A DNA stretch of 64,000 nucleotides, taken from positions 1 to 64,000 of the forward strand of contig NZ_LAVA02000003.1 in assembly GCF_000974985.2 (NCBI RefSeq). Reading direction: 5' to 3'. Under the pieces are notes generated by a model that was not told where the DNA came from, ran no database searches, and saw nothing but the letters and a program-made list of their open reading frames with translations. Positions within the stretch are counted from its first letter, which is position 1; each line of letters opens with the position of its first letter. Origin of the DNA: Streptomyces mangrovisoli. GTDB lineage: Bacteria; Actinomycetota; Actinomycetes; Streptomycetales; Streptomycetaceae. Below are positions 24,924 through 34,250 of this stretch, one piece after another. Position numbers and translations under genes: made by a program.

Positions 24924-25699
24924 GACGCCCCCGGGTGGCTGCGGTGCAGGTGCTGCATCTCGGCGAGCATCCGCCCGAAGGGCTCGGTGTGCACTCCCTG
25001 GCGGCCCGCGCCCGCCGCCCACGCTCCGCCGCGCGGGCCGTCGGGGACGGTCAGCCCGGCGCGCCCCAGCACGCCGGTGACCGAGTCGAGCCAGGCGCTC
25101 TCCATGGCGGTCAGGGTCTTCTCGTCGAGGCCGAGGCCCTCCACCGGCTGGAACATCTCGCCGGTGAACCGCCACAGCGCCGTGCACGCGCGCTGCATGC
25201 GCTCGTGGCTGACGTCCGTGCCGTCGCCGAGGCGCACGGTCCACTGCTCGGCGTGGTCGCGGTGGTAGGCGATCTCCTTGACGGCCTTCGCCGCGAGCGG
25301 GGCGAACGGGCCGTCGCCCGCCGCCAGTTCGGCGTGCAGCAGCAGCTGGTAGGTCGAGAAGTACAGCTGGCGGGCGATGGTGTGGGCGAAGTCGCCGTTC
25401 GGCTGCTCGACCAGCTGGAGGTTGCGGAAGGCGCGCTCCTCGCGCAGGTACGCCAGCTCGTCCTCGTCGCCCGCCATCGACAGCAGCACGCGGGCCTGGC
25501 CCAGCAGGTCGAGGGCGATGTTGGCGAGCGCGACCTCCTCCTCCAGGACGGGGGCGTGGCCGGCCCACTCCCCCAGGCGGTGGGAGAGCACGAGCGCGTC
25601 GTCGCCGAGGGCCAGGGCGGCCGCCGTGGGGAACACGGGCGCGCCCGGCCCGGCCGGGGCGGCGGTCCCGGTGGGCGTGGTGGTCTCGGGTGGGGTCAC
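24917..25699 (-). CDS. paaC: Phenylacetyl-CoA epoxidase subunit PaaC
   Basis: Structural subunit of 260 residues; PaaA and PaaC form the heterodimeric core of the ring 1,2-epoxidase. Conserved segments: DDALVLSHRLGEWAGHAPVLEEE, ALANIALDLLGQARVLL and VKEIAYHRDHAEQW. It has a ferritin-like four-helix fold with only part of the metal ligands of PaaA. GTG 25699 overlaps the paaB stop by GTGA. The first about 20 residues are low-complexity Pro/Thr/Ala. Confidence 0.93.
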   Translation of the reverse strand: MTPPETTTPTGTAAPAGPGAPVFPTAAALALGDDALVLSHRLGEWAGHAPVLEEEVALANIALDLLGQARVLLSMAGDEDELAYLREERAFRNLQLVEQPNGDFAHTIARQLYFSTYQLLLHAELAAGDGPFAPLAAKAVKEIAYHRDHAEQWTVRLGDGTDVSHERMQRACTALWRFTGEMFQPVEGLGLDEKTLTAMESAWLDSVTGVLGRAGLTVPDGPRGGAWAAGAGRQGVHTEPFGRMLAEMQHLHRSHPGASW

Positions 25700-25983
25700 A
25701 GGTGCTTCACCCCGTCCGGGATCTCGTAGAACGTCGGGTGGCGGTAGGGCTTGTCGGCGGCCGGCTCGAAGAACGGGTCCTTCTCGTCGGGGGAGGACGC
25801 GGTGATCGCGGCCGAGGGCACGACCCAGATGGAGACGCCCTCGCCGCGCCGGGTGTACAGGTCGCGGGCGTTGCGCAGGGCCAGCTCGGCGTCCGGCGCG
25901 TGCAGGCTGCCGGCGTGGGTGTGGGACAGGCCCCGGCGCGAACGCACGAAGACCTCCCACAGGGGCCAGTCGGTGTGGGTCAT
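25696..25983 (-). CDS. paaB: Phenylacetyl-CoA epoxidase subunit PaaB
   Basis: A 95-residue subunit starting [18 protein letters not shown], with [20 protein letters not shown] and a C-terminal [16 protein letters not shown], all typical of PaaB. It stabilises the PaaAC core. ATG 25983 overlaps the paaA stop (ATGA), and its own stop overlaps paaC. Confidence 0.95.
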   Translation of the reverse strand: MTHTDWPLWEVFVRSRRGLSHTHAGSLHAPDAELALRNARDLYTRRGEGVSIWVVPSAAITASSPDEKDPFFEPAADKPYRHPTFYEIPDGVKHL

Positions 25984-26999
25984 GCTCGCGTCGCTCCTGT
26001 CTCGCCGGTCTGCTCGCCGGTGTGCTTGGCCGCGTGGGCGGCGGCCGCCTCCCGCACCCAGGCGCCCTCTTCGTGGGCCTTCCTGCGCTGGGTGATCCGT
26101 TGCTCGTTGCACGGGCCGTTGCCCTTGAGGACCTCCCAGAACTCGGTCCAGTCGATGGTTCCGAAGTCGTGCTCTCCCCGCTCCTCGTTCCAGCGGAGGT
26201 CCGGGTCGGGGAGGGTGAGGCCGAGCGACTCCGCCTGGGGGACGCAGATGTCGACGAAGCGCTGGCGGAGATCGTCGTTCGAGTGCCGCTTGATCTTCCA
26301 CTCCATCGACTGGGCGGAGTGCTGCGACTCGTCGTCCGGCGGGCCGAACATCATCAGGGACGGCCACCACCAGCGGTCCACCGCGTCCTGGGCCATCGCG
26401 TGCTGTTCGGGCGTGCCGTTGCTCAGGGCCAGCAGCAGTTCGTACCCCTGGCGCTGGTGGAAGGACTCCTCCTTGCAGACCCGGACCATCGCGCGGGCGT
26501 ACGGGCCGTAGGAGCAGCGGCACAGGGGGACCTGGTTGGTGATGGCGGCGCCGTCCACCAGCCAGCCGATCGCGCCCACGTCCGCCCAGGTCAGGGTGGG
26601 GTAGTTGAAGATCGAGGAGTACTTCTGGCGGCCGCTGTGCAGCTTGTCGAGCAGCTCGTCGCGGCCGACGCCCAGGGTCTCGGCCGCGCTGTAGAGATAC
26701 AGGCCGTGGCCCGCCTCGTCCTGGACCTTGGCCATCAGGATGGCCTTGCGGCGCAGGGACGGCGCGCGCGTGATCCAGTTGGCCTCGGGCTGCATGCCGA
26801 TGATCTCGGAGTGCGCGTGCTGCGCGATCTGCCGGACCAGCGTCGCGCGGTAGGCGTCCGGCATCCAGTCGCGCGGCTCGATGCGCTCGTCCGCGGCGAC
26901 GGCCGCGTCGAAACGCCGCGTGTACGCCTCGATGACGGCGGTGTCCTCCGCGCCGTGCGCCTGGGCGCCGGGCGGTCGGTGCGCGGCTGCTGTCGCCAT
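25980..26999 (-). CDS. paaA: Phenylacetyl-CoA epoxidase catalytic subunit PaaA
   Basis: Di-iron oxygenase subunit of 339 residues; it converts phenylacetyl-CoA to the ring 1,2-epoxide. Metal ligands are in two ExxH motifs, [15 protein letters not shown] and [14 protein letters not shown]. Other family blocks: [40 protein letters not shown] and [19 protein letters not shown] 26999 follows GAGGGGGA. It leads a five-gene operon with 4-nt overlaps throughout. A TetR-type palindrome (27042-27055) lies 42 nt upstream. Confidence 0.97.
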   Translation of the reverse strand: MATAAAHRPPGAQAHGAEDTAVIEAYTRRFDAAVAADERIEPRDWMPDAYRATLVRQIAQHAHSEIIGMQPEANWITRAPSLRRKAILMAKVQDEAGHGLYLYSAAETLGVGRDELLDKLHSGRQKYSSIFNYPTLTWADVGAIGWLVDGAAITNQVPLCRCSYGPYARAMVRVCKEESFHQRQGYELLLALSNGTPEQHAMAQDAVDRWWWPSLMMFGPPDDESQHSAQSMEWKIKRHSNDDLRQRFVDICVPQAESLGLTLPDPDLRWNEERGEHDFGTIDWTEFWEVLKGNGPCNEQRITQRRKAHEEGAWVREAAAAHAAKHTGEQTGETGATRA

Positions 27000-27041
27000 G
27001 CGGTCCCCCTCGACCTGGGTGGCTGTGTCTGTTCTCGCCCG

Positions 27042-27055
27042 ACCGATCGTTCGGT
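27042..27055. promoter_or_regulatory. Palindromic operator upstream of paaA (ACCGA-N4-TCGGT)
   Basis: ACCGATCGTTCGGT, 42 nt upstream of the paaA start. The same inverted repeat occurs at 32037-32050 and 34989-35002. By position and symmetry it should bind the TetR regulator encoded at 33615-34202 (PaaR-like). That link is inferred. Confidence 0.7.
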
Positions 27056-27101
27056 CCGTGCGATTCAATGGTGAGGTGGGGCGCCGTAAGGTGTCAACCG
27101 C

Positions 27102-27133
27102 TGTGGACAACCCGCGGGGCCGCCTGTGGAAAA
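27102..27133. promoter_or_regulatory. Pair of DnaA-box-like nonamers
   Basis: TGTGGACAA (27102-27110, exact consensus on the minus strand) and TGTGGAAAA (27125-27133) lie in the 329-nt divergent gap between paaA and the DUF5819 gene. The two start 23 bp apart in the same orientation. No gene is seen elsewhere in this gap (27000-27328). Confidence 0.45.
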
Positions 27134-27328
27134 CTCCCGAGCACGCGTGCCCTGCCCGGTGGGTGAGAGGGGCTGTGCGGCCGGGGCCGCCCTGAGTACG
27201 GTGCCGGTGCGACGGCTGTGACATCGTGCGAGCGCCGGGGCGGGGCGCCGTGGCATCGTGCGACGCGCCGGCGGCGTCGTACGGCCGTACGACACAGGGA
27301 CCGGGGACGGGCAAGGGGAGGGGGCGCG

Positions 27329-28231
27329 ATGGCCGCGGACGACGCACGACCGGGCGCCTCGCGGGATGCCGAGGCTCCCGAGCGAGCCGAGGCTCCCGAA
27401 GGGGCCCGGCTTCCCGAAGGGTCCGAGGGTCCCGATGGGCCTGCGGGTCCCGAGGGGGCGGTGCTTTCCGAGGGGGCCGAGGGTCCCGACGGGACTGTGG
27501 GGCCCGAGGCGGCGGTGCCGACCGACGGGTGCGGGCCCACCGAGGATCCGGCGCACGCCGACTTCCCGGACCCCGCCGCACCCCGCACCACCCTGGCCGC
27601 GCTCTCCCTGCCCTACCAGGTCGGCGCCGCGCTCGCGCTCGCCGTCGTCGCCGTGGTCGCCTGTGTCCATCTGGGGATGGTGTTCCTGCACGTCGCGCCG
27701 GCGAACACGGTCACCAAGCAGCACGGCGAGGCGATCGACGACTGGGTCTACCCCGAGTTCGAGCAGAACTGGAAGCTGTTCGCGCCGAACCCGCTGCAGC
27801 AGAACATCGACGTCCAGGTGCGCGCCGACGTCCGCACCGAGGACGGCGCCTCCCGCACGACCGGCTGGTACGACCTGTCCGCCGAGGACGGCCGCGCCAT
27901 CGACGGCAACCCGCTGCCCAGCCACACCCGGCAGAACGAGCTGCGCCGGGCCTGGGACTTCTTCCTCGGCACCCACGACGGCGCGAACCATCCCGTGGGC
28001 CTGCGCGGCGACCTGTCCGAGCAGTATCTGCGCCGGATCGCGGTCCTGCGGCTCGGCCGCGACGACGCGGCGGGCCCGGGCGGCACCGTCGAGCGCGTGC
28101 AGTTCCGCTCGGTCACCACGAACGTGCCGCCGCCGAAGTGGAGCGACGAGCAGATCTCGACGACGCCGGTCTACCGCGAGCTGCCCTGGTGGTCGGTGCC
28201 GTCCGACGAGGCCGCGGGAGGTGTGCGGTGA
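27329..28231 (+). CDS. DUF5819 family membrane protein
   Basis: Protein of 300 residues. The first about 85 residues are low-complexity Gly/Pro/Glu/Ala ([17 protein letters not shown] repeats). One membrane segment follows ([20 protein letters not shown]), then the extracytoplasmic DUF5819 domain ([34 protein letters not shown]). The motif WxLFAPxP recurs in this family. ATG 27329 follows AGGGGAGGGGG. It overlaps the HTTM gene downstream by GTGA; the two are found together in actinobacteria and may act as one membrane system. Activity is unknown. Confidence 0.85.
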   Translation: MAADDARPGASRDAEAPERAEAPEGARLPEGSEGPDGPAGPEGAVLSEGAEGPDGTVGPEAAVPTDGCGPTEDPAHADFPDPAAPRTTLAALSLPYQVGAALALAVVAVVACVHLGMVFLHVAPANTVTKQHGEAIDDWVYPEFEQNWKLFAPNPLQQNIDVQVRADVRTEDGASRTTGWYDLSAEDGRAIDGNPLPSHTRQNELRRAWDFFLGTHDGANHPVGLRGDLSEQYLRRIAVLRLGRDDAAGPGGTVERVQFRSVTTNVPPPKWSDEQISTTPVYRELPWWSVPSDEAAGGVR

Positions 28232-29448
28232 ACCGTCTCGCGCTGTCGGTCTCCCGCGGCATCGCCCGCGTCACCGAGTCGGCCCTCGGGCCCTGCCAGT
28301 CCGCCGTCATCCGCATCGGCTTCGCGCTGACCGCGCTGCTGTTCCTGCTGCGCGAGGCCCCGCACCGCCAGGAGATGTACGGCCCCGACGGCACCTGGAG
28401 CTTCACCCTCGGCAAGGAGCTGACCGGGGACAACGGCGCCTTCACCGCGCTGCTGTGGTTCCACGGCCAGGCGTGGTTCGAGGCGCTCTACTGGCTGACC
28501 GTCCTCGCGGCCGTCTCGCTGCTGCTGGGCTGGCGCACCCGTACGGCGTCCGTGCTGTTCATGGTCGGGGTGGTCTCGCTCCAGAACCGCAGCGTCTTCA
28601 TGGGCGACGGCGGCGACAACGTCCTGCACCTGATGTCGATCTACCTGGTGTTCACCCGCTGCGGCCAGGTGTGGTCCCTCGACGCCCGGCGCGCCCGGCG
28701 CGACGCGTCGGCACGCGCGCGGGGAGTGCCGCGTGCCGACCGCCTCGGCCCCGCGCTGTGGATCGTCCTGGGCGGGCTGCTGACCGTGGTGACCGTGGCC
28801 GGGCGGCTCGGCACCGGCGACTGGCCGCTGCCCGCCCTGCTGTGGGGCATGTGGCTCGCGCAGGGCCTGTGGTGGGCCGCCGGGCGGTGGCCGCGCAGCC
28901 CGCAGCCGCGCATCCTGGCCGATGTGGTCGGCAACGTCGTCCACAACGCCGGCCTCTTCGTGATCATGGCGGAGGCGTGCCTGATCTACGCCACCGCCGG
29001 CTGGTACAAGATCCAGGGCTCGCGCTGGCAGGACGGAACGGCCGTCTACTACCCGCTGCACCTGGAGTCCTTCTCGCCGTGGCCGGGGCTCGCCGGGCTG
29101 CTGTCGTCCAGCGGCACCCTGGTGATGCTGGTGACGTACGGGACTGTCCTCGTGCAGGTGGCCTTCCCGTTCACGCTCTTCAACCGCCGGGTCAAGAACG
29201 TGCTGCTGGCCGCGATGATGACCGAGCACGCGGTGATCGCCGTGGTGCTCGGACTGCCGTTCTTCTCGCTGGCGATGATCGCGGCGGACGCCGTCTTCCT
29301 GCCGACCTCGTTCCTGCGCCGCCTGGGCGACGGGGCGGTCCGCGCGCGGGACCGGGTGCTGCGCCGCGGCGCGGTGGTCCTGCCAGGTCAGCGGGGCGGC
29401 GGCAGCGAGGAGGAGGCGGGCGACGCCCGCGTAGGCTTCACGGCATGA
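28228..29448 (+). CDS. HTTM-domain membrane protein (vitamin K-dependent carboxylase-like)
   Basis: Polytopic membrane protein of 406 residues with the HTTM (horizontally transferred transmembrane) domain related to gamma-glutamyl carboxylase. Features: SAVIRIGFALTALLFLLRE, VSLQNRSVFMGDGGDNVLHL, SIYLVFTRCG and WYKIQGSRWQDGTAVYYPL. No carboxylation activity is established for bacterial members of this type. It is coupled to the DUF5819 gene by a GTGA overlap and to trmH by an ATGA overlap. Confidence 0.88.
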   Translation: MNRLALSVSRGIARVTESALGPCQSAVIRIGFALTALLFLLREAPHRQEMYGPDGTWSFTLGKELTGDNGAFTALLWFHGQAWFEALYWLTVLAAVSLLLGWRTRTASVLFMVGVVSLQNRSVFMGDGGDNVLHLMSIYLVFTRCGQVWSLDARRARRDASARARGVPRADRLGPALWIVLGGLLTVVTVAGRLGTGDWPLPALLWGMWLAQGLWWAAGRWPRSPQPRILADVVGNVVHNAGLFVIMAEACLIYATAGWYKIQGSRWQDGTAVYYPLHLESFSPWPGLAGLLSSSGTLVMLVTYGTVLVQVAFPFTLFNRRVKNVLLAAMMTEHAVIAVVLGLPFFSLAMIAADAVFLPTSFLRRLGDGAVRARDRVLRRGAVVLPGQRGGGSEEEAGDARVGFTA

Positions 29449-30212
29449 ACGACCACGCCGGCGACCCCGTGCGCCTCTGGCACCGGCGCGCGGACGGCTG
29501 CGTCCTGCTCGACGGCTTCCACGCGCTGAAGCACGCGGTCCGCTTCGGCGCCGAGGTGCCGGTGGCGGTCACCGCCGACCGCCGCGCGGCGCTCGCCCTG
29601 GCCGACGAGCTGGCCCCCGACGTACGCGCCACGCTGGACGCGCTGCTCACCGAGGTCCCCGAGGCGGTCTACGGCGCCCTGGTGGCGCGTCCGCATCCGA
29701 CCGCGGTGGCGGCCCTCGCCGTACGGCCCGCGCGGGAGGCGAATCTGCGCGCCCTCGCCTCCGCGCCGCGCCGTGCGCCGGTCGTGGTGCTCGACAACCC
29801 CCGCAACCTCGGCAACGCGGGCGCCGTGATCCGGCTCGCCGCCGGGTTCGGGGCGACGGGCGTCGTCACCACCGGCACGCTCGACCCCTGGCACCCGACC
29901 GTGGTGCGCGGCGGTGCGGGGCTGCACTTCGCGACGGCCGTCGAGCGGCTGGCGGTCGACGAGCTGCCGCCGGGCCCGGTGTTCGCCCTCGACCCGGAGG
30001 GCGAGGACATCCGGGGCGTGAAGCTGCCGGACGACGCGGTGCTCGCGTTCGGCTCGGAGCGCAGCGGGCTGTCGGCCGAACTGCGCGCCCGCACCGACCA
30101 CTTGCTGGCGCTGCCGATGCGCCCCCAGGTCTCCAGCTACAACCTCGCGACCAGTGTGGCCATGACGCTGTACCACTGGAGCGCCGACGGGGGCGCGCCC
30201 GGCGCCCGTTGA
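29445..30212 (+). CDS. TrmH-family (SPOUT) RNA 2'-O-methyltransferase
   Basis: SPOUT methyltransferase of 255 residues that should methylate ribose 2'-OH in tRNA or rRNA using SAM. Motif 1: NPRNLGNAGAVIRLAAGFG; motif 2: LAFGSERSGLS; motif 3: MRPQVSSYNLATSVAMTLY, which forms the knot. The N-terminus resembles a substrate-binding domain. ATG 29445 overlaps the HTTM stop, yet TAGGCT (29432-29437) lies 7 nt before it, so a leaderless transcript from its own promoter is also possible. Which RNA it modifies cannot be told. Confidence 0.88.
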   Translation: MNDHAGDPVRLWHRRADGCVLLDGFHALKHAVRFGAEVPVAVTADRRAALALADELAPDVRATLDALLTEVPEAVYGALVARPHPTAVAALAVRPAREANLRALASAPRRAPVVVLDNPRNLGNAGAVIRLAAGFGATGVVTTGTLDPWHPTVVRGGAGLHFATAVERLAVDELPPGPVFALDPEGEDIRGVKLPDDAVLAFGSERSGLSAELRARTDHLLALPMRPQVSSYNLATSVAMTLYHWSADGGAPGAR

Positions 30213-30224
30213 GCCGGGTGGGCC

Positions 30225-30252
30225 GCGGGAGCCGTGTCAGGGCGGCTCCCGC
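30225..30252. terminator. Bidirectional terminator between trmH and paaN
   Basis: GCGGGAGCC (30225-30233) pairs with GGCTCCCGC (30244-30252) around a 10-nt loop, between two convergent genes. Confidence 0.7.
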
Positions 30253-30257
30253 CGCCG

Positions 30258-31946
30258 TCACGCCTCCCGGCGGATCTCCACGACGCGGAAGCGGTTCGCG
30301 ACGAACGCGCCGTCGGTGAGCGCGGCGTTGGCCGCCGGGTTGCCGCCGGAGCCGTGGAAGTCGGAGAACGCGGCCGTCTGGTTGACGTACACCCCGCCGG
30401 TCAGGTTCAGCGACAGCTGGGCGGACTCGTCCATGCAGACCTCCGCGACGGCCCGCTCGAACTCGTCGTCCGTGGTGTACGCGCCGACGGTCATGGCGCC
30501 CTTCTCGCGGATCGTGCGCCGCAGCAGCTCCAGGGCGTCGGCCGGGGAGTCCACGGCGACGGCGAAGGAGACCGGACCGAAGCACTCGCTCATGTAGGCG
30601 GCCTCGGCGTCCGGCTTGGCGCCGTCGAGCTTGACGATCACCGGGGTGCGCACGACCGCGCCCGGGAACTCGGGGTTGTCGACCTCGCGGGAGGCGAGCG
30701 CGACCTCGCCGAGGCCCGCGGCGGCCTCCAGCCGCGCCTTGACGTCCGGGTTGACGATCGCGCCGAGCAGCGCGTTCGCGCGCGCGTCGTCCCCGAGCAG
30801 CCCGTCGACCGCACGCGCGAGGTCGGCCACGACCTCGTCGAAGGTCTTGGGGCCCTCGTCGGTGCGGATGCCGTCGCGGGGGATCAGCAGGTTCTGCGGG
30901 GTGGTGCACATCTGGCCGCTGTACAGCGACAGCGAGAAGGCCAGGTTGGCGAGCGCGCCCTTGTAGTTCCCGGTGGACTCCACGACGACCGTGTTGACGC
31001 CGGCCTTCTCGGTGTAGACCTGCGCCTGGCGGGCGTTGGCCTCCAGCCAGTCGCCGAACGACGTCGAGCCGGTGTAGTCGATGATCCGGATCTCGGGGTG
31101 GGTGGCGAGCGTCTTGGCGACGCCCTCGCCCGGCCGCTCGGCGGCGAGCGCGACCAGGTTCGGGTCGAAGCCGGCCTCGGTCAGCACCTCGCGGGCCACC
31201 TGCACGGTGAGAGCCAGCGGCAGCACCGCGCGCGGGTGCGGCTTGACCAGCACCGCGTTGCCCGTGGCGAGGGAGGCGAACAGGCCCGGGAAGCCGTTCC
31301 AGGTCGGGAAGGTGTTGCAGCCGATCACCAGGCCGATGCCGCGCGGCACGGGCACGAAGGTCTTGGTGAGCGCGAGCGGGTCGCGCTTGCCCTGCGGCTT
31401 GGTCCACTCCGCGGTGTCCGGGGTGCGCACCTGTTCCACGTACGCGTACGCCACCGCTTCGAGGCCGCGGTCCTGGGCGTGCGGGCCGCCCGCCTGGAAC
31501 GCCATCATGAACGCCTGCCCGCTGGTGTGCATGACCGCGTGGGCGAACTCGTGGGTCCGGTCGCTGATCCGCTTGAGGATCTCCAGGCAGACCACGGCGC
31601 GCGCCTCGGCGCCCGCGTCCCGCCACGCGCGCTGCCCGGCCCGCATGGCGGGCAGCAGCACGTCCACGTCCGCGTGCGGGTAGCTGACGCCCAGCTCGAT
31701 GCCGTAGGGGGAGATCTCGCCGCCGACCCAGTCGTCCGTGCCGGGCTGGTCCAGGTCGAGGCGGGTGCCCAGGAGGGCGTCGAAGGCGGCCTTGCCCGCG
31801 GCGGCGTCCAGGCTGCCGTTCTCGCCGTACGCCTTCGGGTGCTCGGGGTGCGGTGACCAGTAGGCGCGGGTGCGGATCGCCTCCAGCGCCTGATCGAGCG
31901 TGGGCCGGTGCCGGGCGATCAGCTCGTGCGCGGTCAGTGCGGCCAT
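30258..31946 (-). CDS. paaN: Phenylacetic acid degradation protein PaaN (aldehyde dehydrogenase family)
   Basis: Protein of 562 residues in the PaaN branch of the aldehyde dehydrogenase superfamily. It is thought to oxidise an open-ring aldehyde intermediate of the phenylacetate pathway. Nucleotide-binding region IGLVIGCNTFPTWNGFPGLF, YTGSTSFGDWLE, and the catalytic cysteine in SGQMCTTPQNLLIP. The N-terminal about 150 residues (RTRAYWSPHPEHPKAYGENG) are particular to PaaN. ATG 31946. It diverges from the 3-hydroxyacyl-CoA dehydrogenase gene, with the shared palindrome 32037-32050 between them. Confidence 0.93.
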   Translation of the reverse strand: MAALTAHELIARHRPTLDQALEAIRTRAYWSPHPEHPKAYGENGSLDAAAGKAAFDALLGTRLDLDQPGTDDWVGGEISPYGIELGVSYPHADVDVLLPAMRAGQRAWRDAGAEARAVVCLEILKRISDRTHEFAHAVMHTSGQAFMMAFQAGGPHAQDRGLEAVAYAYVEQVRTPDTAEWTKPQGKRDPLALTKTFVPVPRGIGLVIGCNTFPTWNGFPGLFASLATGNAVLVKPHPRAVLPLALTVQVAREVLTEAGFDPNLVALAAERPGEGVAKTLATHPEIRIIDYTGSTSFGDWLEANARQAQVYTEKAGVNTVVVESTGNYKGALANLAFSLSLYSGQMCTTPQNLLIPRDGIRTDEGPKTFDEVVADLARAVDGLLGDDARANALLGAIVNPDVKARLEAAAGLGEVALASREVDNPEFPGAVVRTPVIVKLDGAKPDAEAAYMSECFGPVSFAVAVDSPADALELLRRTIREKGAMTVGAYTTDDEFERAVAEVCMDESAQLSLNLTGGVYVNQTAAFSDFHGSGGNPAANAALTDGAFVANRFRVVEIRREA

Positions 31947-32036
31947 GCGGGACCAACTCCTCGTCTCAAGAGCTCCTCGTCGAGCTCATGACCTGGGCAG
32001 AAACATGGGCAGGAACAGCCAACCAGGGCTAGAGTA

Positions 32037-32050
32037 ACCGAACGATCGGT
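32037..32050. promoter_or_regulatory. Palindromic operator between paaN and 3-hydroxyacyl-CoA dehydrogenase genes
   Basis: ACCGAACGATCGGT, second copy of ACCGA-N4-TCGGT, 56 nt before the rightward gene and 90 nt before paaN. A DnaA-box-like TGTGGAAAA follows at 32075-32083. One regulator could control both divergent promoters from here. Confidence 0.7.
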
Positions 32051-32106
32051 CGGGACAAGGGGGCCTGCCGCATCTGTGGAAAACCCCGTGCGGGAGGATC
32101 GCGCCC

Positions 32107-33618
32107 ATGACAGCACTGGACCTCAGCAGCCCCGTTGCCGTCGTCGGCACCGGCACCATGGGCCAGGGCATCGCCCAGGTCGCGCTCGTCGCCGGCCACC
32201 CCGTGCGGCTCTACGACGCCGTCCCGGGCCGCGCCCGGGAGGCGGCCGAGGCGATCACCGCCCGGCTCGACCGGCTGGTGGCCAAGGACCGGCTCTCCGG
32301 CGCCGACCGGGACGCCGCGCGAGACCGGCTCGTGCCCGTCGAGGACCTGGCCGCGCTGGCCGACTGCGCGCTGGTCGTCGAGGCGGTGCTGGAGCAGCTG
32401 GAGGCCAAGCAGCAGCTGTTCCGCGACCTGGAGGACGTCGTCGGGGACGACTGCCTGCTCGCCACGAACACCTCGTCCCTGTCGGTCACCGCCGTGGCGG
32501 GCGCCCTGCGCAACCCCGGGCGCTTCGTCGGCCTGCACTTCTTCAACCCCGCGCCGCTGATGCCGCTGGTCGAGGTCGTCTCCGGCTTCGCCACGGACTT
32601 CGGCTCGGCCACGCGCGCCTACGAAATGGCCCGCGCCTGGGGCAAGACGCCGGTCGCCTGCGCCGACACCCCGGGCTTCATCGTCAACCGCATCGCGCGG
32701 CCCTTCTACGCCGAGGCGTTCACCGTCCACGAGGCGCACGCCGCGGACCCGGCCACCATCGACGCCGTGCTGCGCGAGTGCGGCGGCTTCAAGATGGGCG
32801 CCTTCGAACTGACCGACCTGATCGGCCAGGACGTCAACGAGTCGGTCACGCACTCCGTGTGGCGCTCGTTCTTCCACGACGTCCGCTTCACGCCGTCGCT
32901 CTCCCAGCGCCGTCTCGTCGAGTCCGGCCGCCTCGGCCGCAAGTCCGGGCAGGGCTGGTACGACTACGGCGCCGACGCCGAGCGGCCCGAGCCGCACACC
33001 GCGGAACCCGCCGACGCGCCCGCCTACGTCATCGTCGAGGGCGACCTGAACCCGGCCGGCGAGCTGATCGCGCTGATCCGCGAGGCCGGCATCAAGGTGC
33101 GCCAGGAGGACGAGGACAACGGCACCCGCATCGTGCTGCCCGGCGGCGGCCAGCTGGCTCTCGCCGACGGACAGACCTCGGCGGAGTACCGCGACGTGGT
33201 CTACTTCGACCTCTCCCTCGACTACCGCAAGGCCACGCGGATCGCGCTGTCCGCCGCCCAGGACACGCCGCAGCGGACCGTCCTGGAGGCCATCGGCCTC
33301 TTCCAGGCGCTCGGCAAGGACGTCAGCGTCATCGGCGACCTGCCCGGCATGATCGTCGCCCGCACGGTCGCCCGGATCATCGACCTCGCGTACGACGCCG
33401 TCGCCAAGGGCGTCGCCACCGAGGAGGACATCGACACCGCGATGCGGCTGGGCGTCAACTACCCCCTGGGCCCCTTCGAGTGGGACCGCCGCCTCTACCG
33501 CGACTGGGCCTACGACCTCCTCGACGAGCTGCACCAGCGCGACCCCTCGGGCCGCTACGCCCCCTCGCTGGCGCTGTACCGCCACGCGTACGCCACGGAC
33601 CCGCGGGAGGCCCAGTGA
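32107..33618 (+). CDS. 3-hydroxyacyl-CoA dehydrogenase (PaaH-like)
   Basis: Protein of 503 residues. N-terminal Rossmann domain (VVGTGTMGQGIAQVALVAGH, residues 12-31) and first 3HCDH domain with the catalytic His in GLHFFNPAPLMPLVEVV. A second C-terminal 3HCDH domain (DLPGMIVARTVARIIDLAYD, GVNYPLGPFEWDRR) follows. It oxidises 3-hydroxyacyl-CoA to 3-ketoacyl-CoA; in the paa pathway this is the PaaH step, although it could serve general beta-oxidation. It forms an operon with the TetR gene through a GTGA overlap. Confidence 0.92.
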   Translation: MTALDLSSPVAVVGTGTMGQGIAQVALVAGHPVRLYDAVPGRAREAAEAITARLDRLVAKDRLSGADRDAARDRLVPVEDLAALADCALVVEAVLEQLEAKQQLFRDLEDVVGDDCLLATNTSSLSVTAVAGALRNPGRFVGLHFFNPAPLMPLVEVVSGFATDFGSATRAYEMARAWGKTPVACADTPGFIVNRIARPFYAEAFTVHEAHAADPATIDAVLRECGGFKMGAFELTDLIGQDVNESVTHSVWRSFFHDVRFTPSLSQRRLVESGRLGRKSGQGWYDYGADAERPEPHTAEPADAPAYVIVEGDLNPAGELIALIREAGIKVRQEDEDNGTRIVLPGGGQLALADGQTSAEYRDVVYFDLSLDYRKATRIALSAAQDTPQRTVLEAIGLFQALGKDVSVIGDLPGMIVARTVARIIDLAYDAVAKGVATEEDIDTAMRLGVNYPLGPFEWDRRLYRDWAYDLLDELHQRDPSGRYAPSLALYRHAYATDPREAQ

Positions 33619-34202
33619 CCACCGCCAAGCGCGACACGTACACGCCCGAGACGCTGCTCTCCGTCGCGGTGCGCGTCTTCAACGAACGCGGTTACGACGG
33701 CACGTCCATGGAGCACCTCTCCAAGGCCGCCGGGATCTCCAAGTCGTCGATATACCACCACGTCGCGGGCAAGGAGGAGCTGCTGCGCCGGGCCGTCAGC
33801 CGGGCCCTCGACGGACTCTTCGGCATCCTCGAGGAGGAGCACGCGCGCGAGGGGCACGCCGCGGGGCGCCTGGAGTACGTGGTGCGGCGCATGGTCGAGG
33901 TGCTCATCGACGAACTGCCGTATGTCACGCTGCTGCTGCGCGTGCGCGGGAACACCGCCACCGAGCGCTGGGCGCTGGAGCGGCGACGCGACTTCGACCA
34001 CCGGGTGGCCGAGCTGCTGAAGGCGGCGGCCGCCGAGGGGGACGTGCGCGGCGACGTCGAGGTGCGCCTCGCCACCCGGCTGGTGTTCGGAATGATCAAC
34101 TCCATCGTGGAGTGGTACCGGCCCGACGGCCGGGGGATCGCGGAGCGCGAGGTGGCCGACGCGGTGGCGCGGCTGGTGTTCTCGGGGCTGCGCAACGCCT
34201 GA
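33615..34202 (+). CDS. TetR-family regulator, likely PaaR
   Basis: Regulator of 195 residues. The N-terminal HTH (VFNERGYDGTSMEHLSKAAG, then ISKSSIYHHVAGKEELL, residues 20-55) is followed by a ligand-binding helical domain. GTG 33615 overlaps the upstream dehydrogenase stop, so it is co-expressed with a gene that carries the palindrome 32037-32050 in its promoter, as for an autoregulated repressor. The likely effector is phenylacetyl-CoA, as for other PaaR proteins; this is inferred from context. Confidence 0.88.
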   Translation: MTTAKRDTYTPETLLSVAVRVFNERGYDGTSMEHLSKAAGISKSSIYHHVAGKEELLRRAVSRALDGLFGILEEEHAREGHAAGRLEYVVRRMVEVLIDELPYVTLLLRVRGNTATERWALERRRDFDHRVAELLKAAAAEGDVRGDVEVRLATRLVFGMINSIVEWYRPDGRGIAEREVADAVARLVFSGLRNA

Positions 34203-34250
34203 CCCGGGGGGGACCGCGCACCCCGGGACCGGCCGGGGGCGGCGGGCCGT

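Noticed and set aside
27258..30212. A 984-codon plus-strand open frame
   Set aside because: Only its last part is real (trmH); the earlier part is an out-of-frame shadow of the DUF5819 and HTTM genes.
31432..31447. Possible parS (TGTTCCACGTACGCGT)
   Set aside because: Only the left half matches; the right half lacks GAAAC.
32076..34202. Possible 708-residue fusion ending in the TetR domain
   Set aside because: The first part is an out-of-frame shadow of the 3-hydroxyacyl-CoA dehydrogenase; a GTG in a GTGA overlap gives a normal TetR protein.
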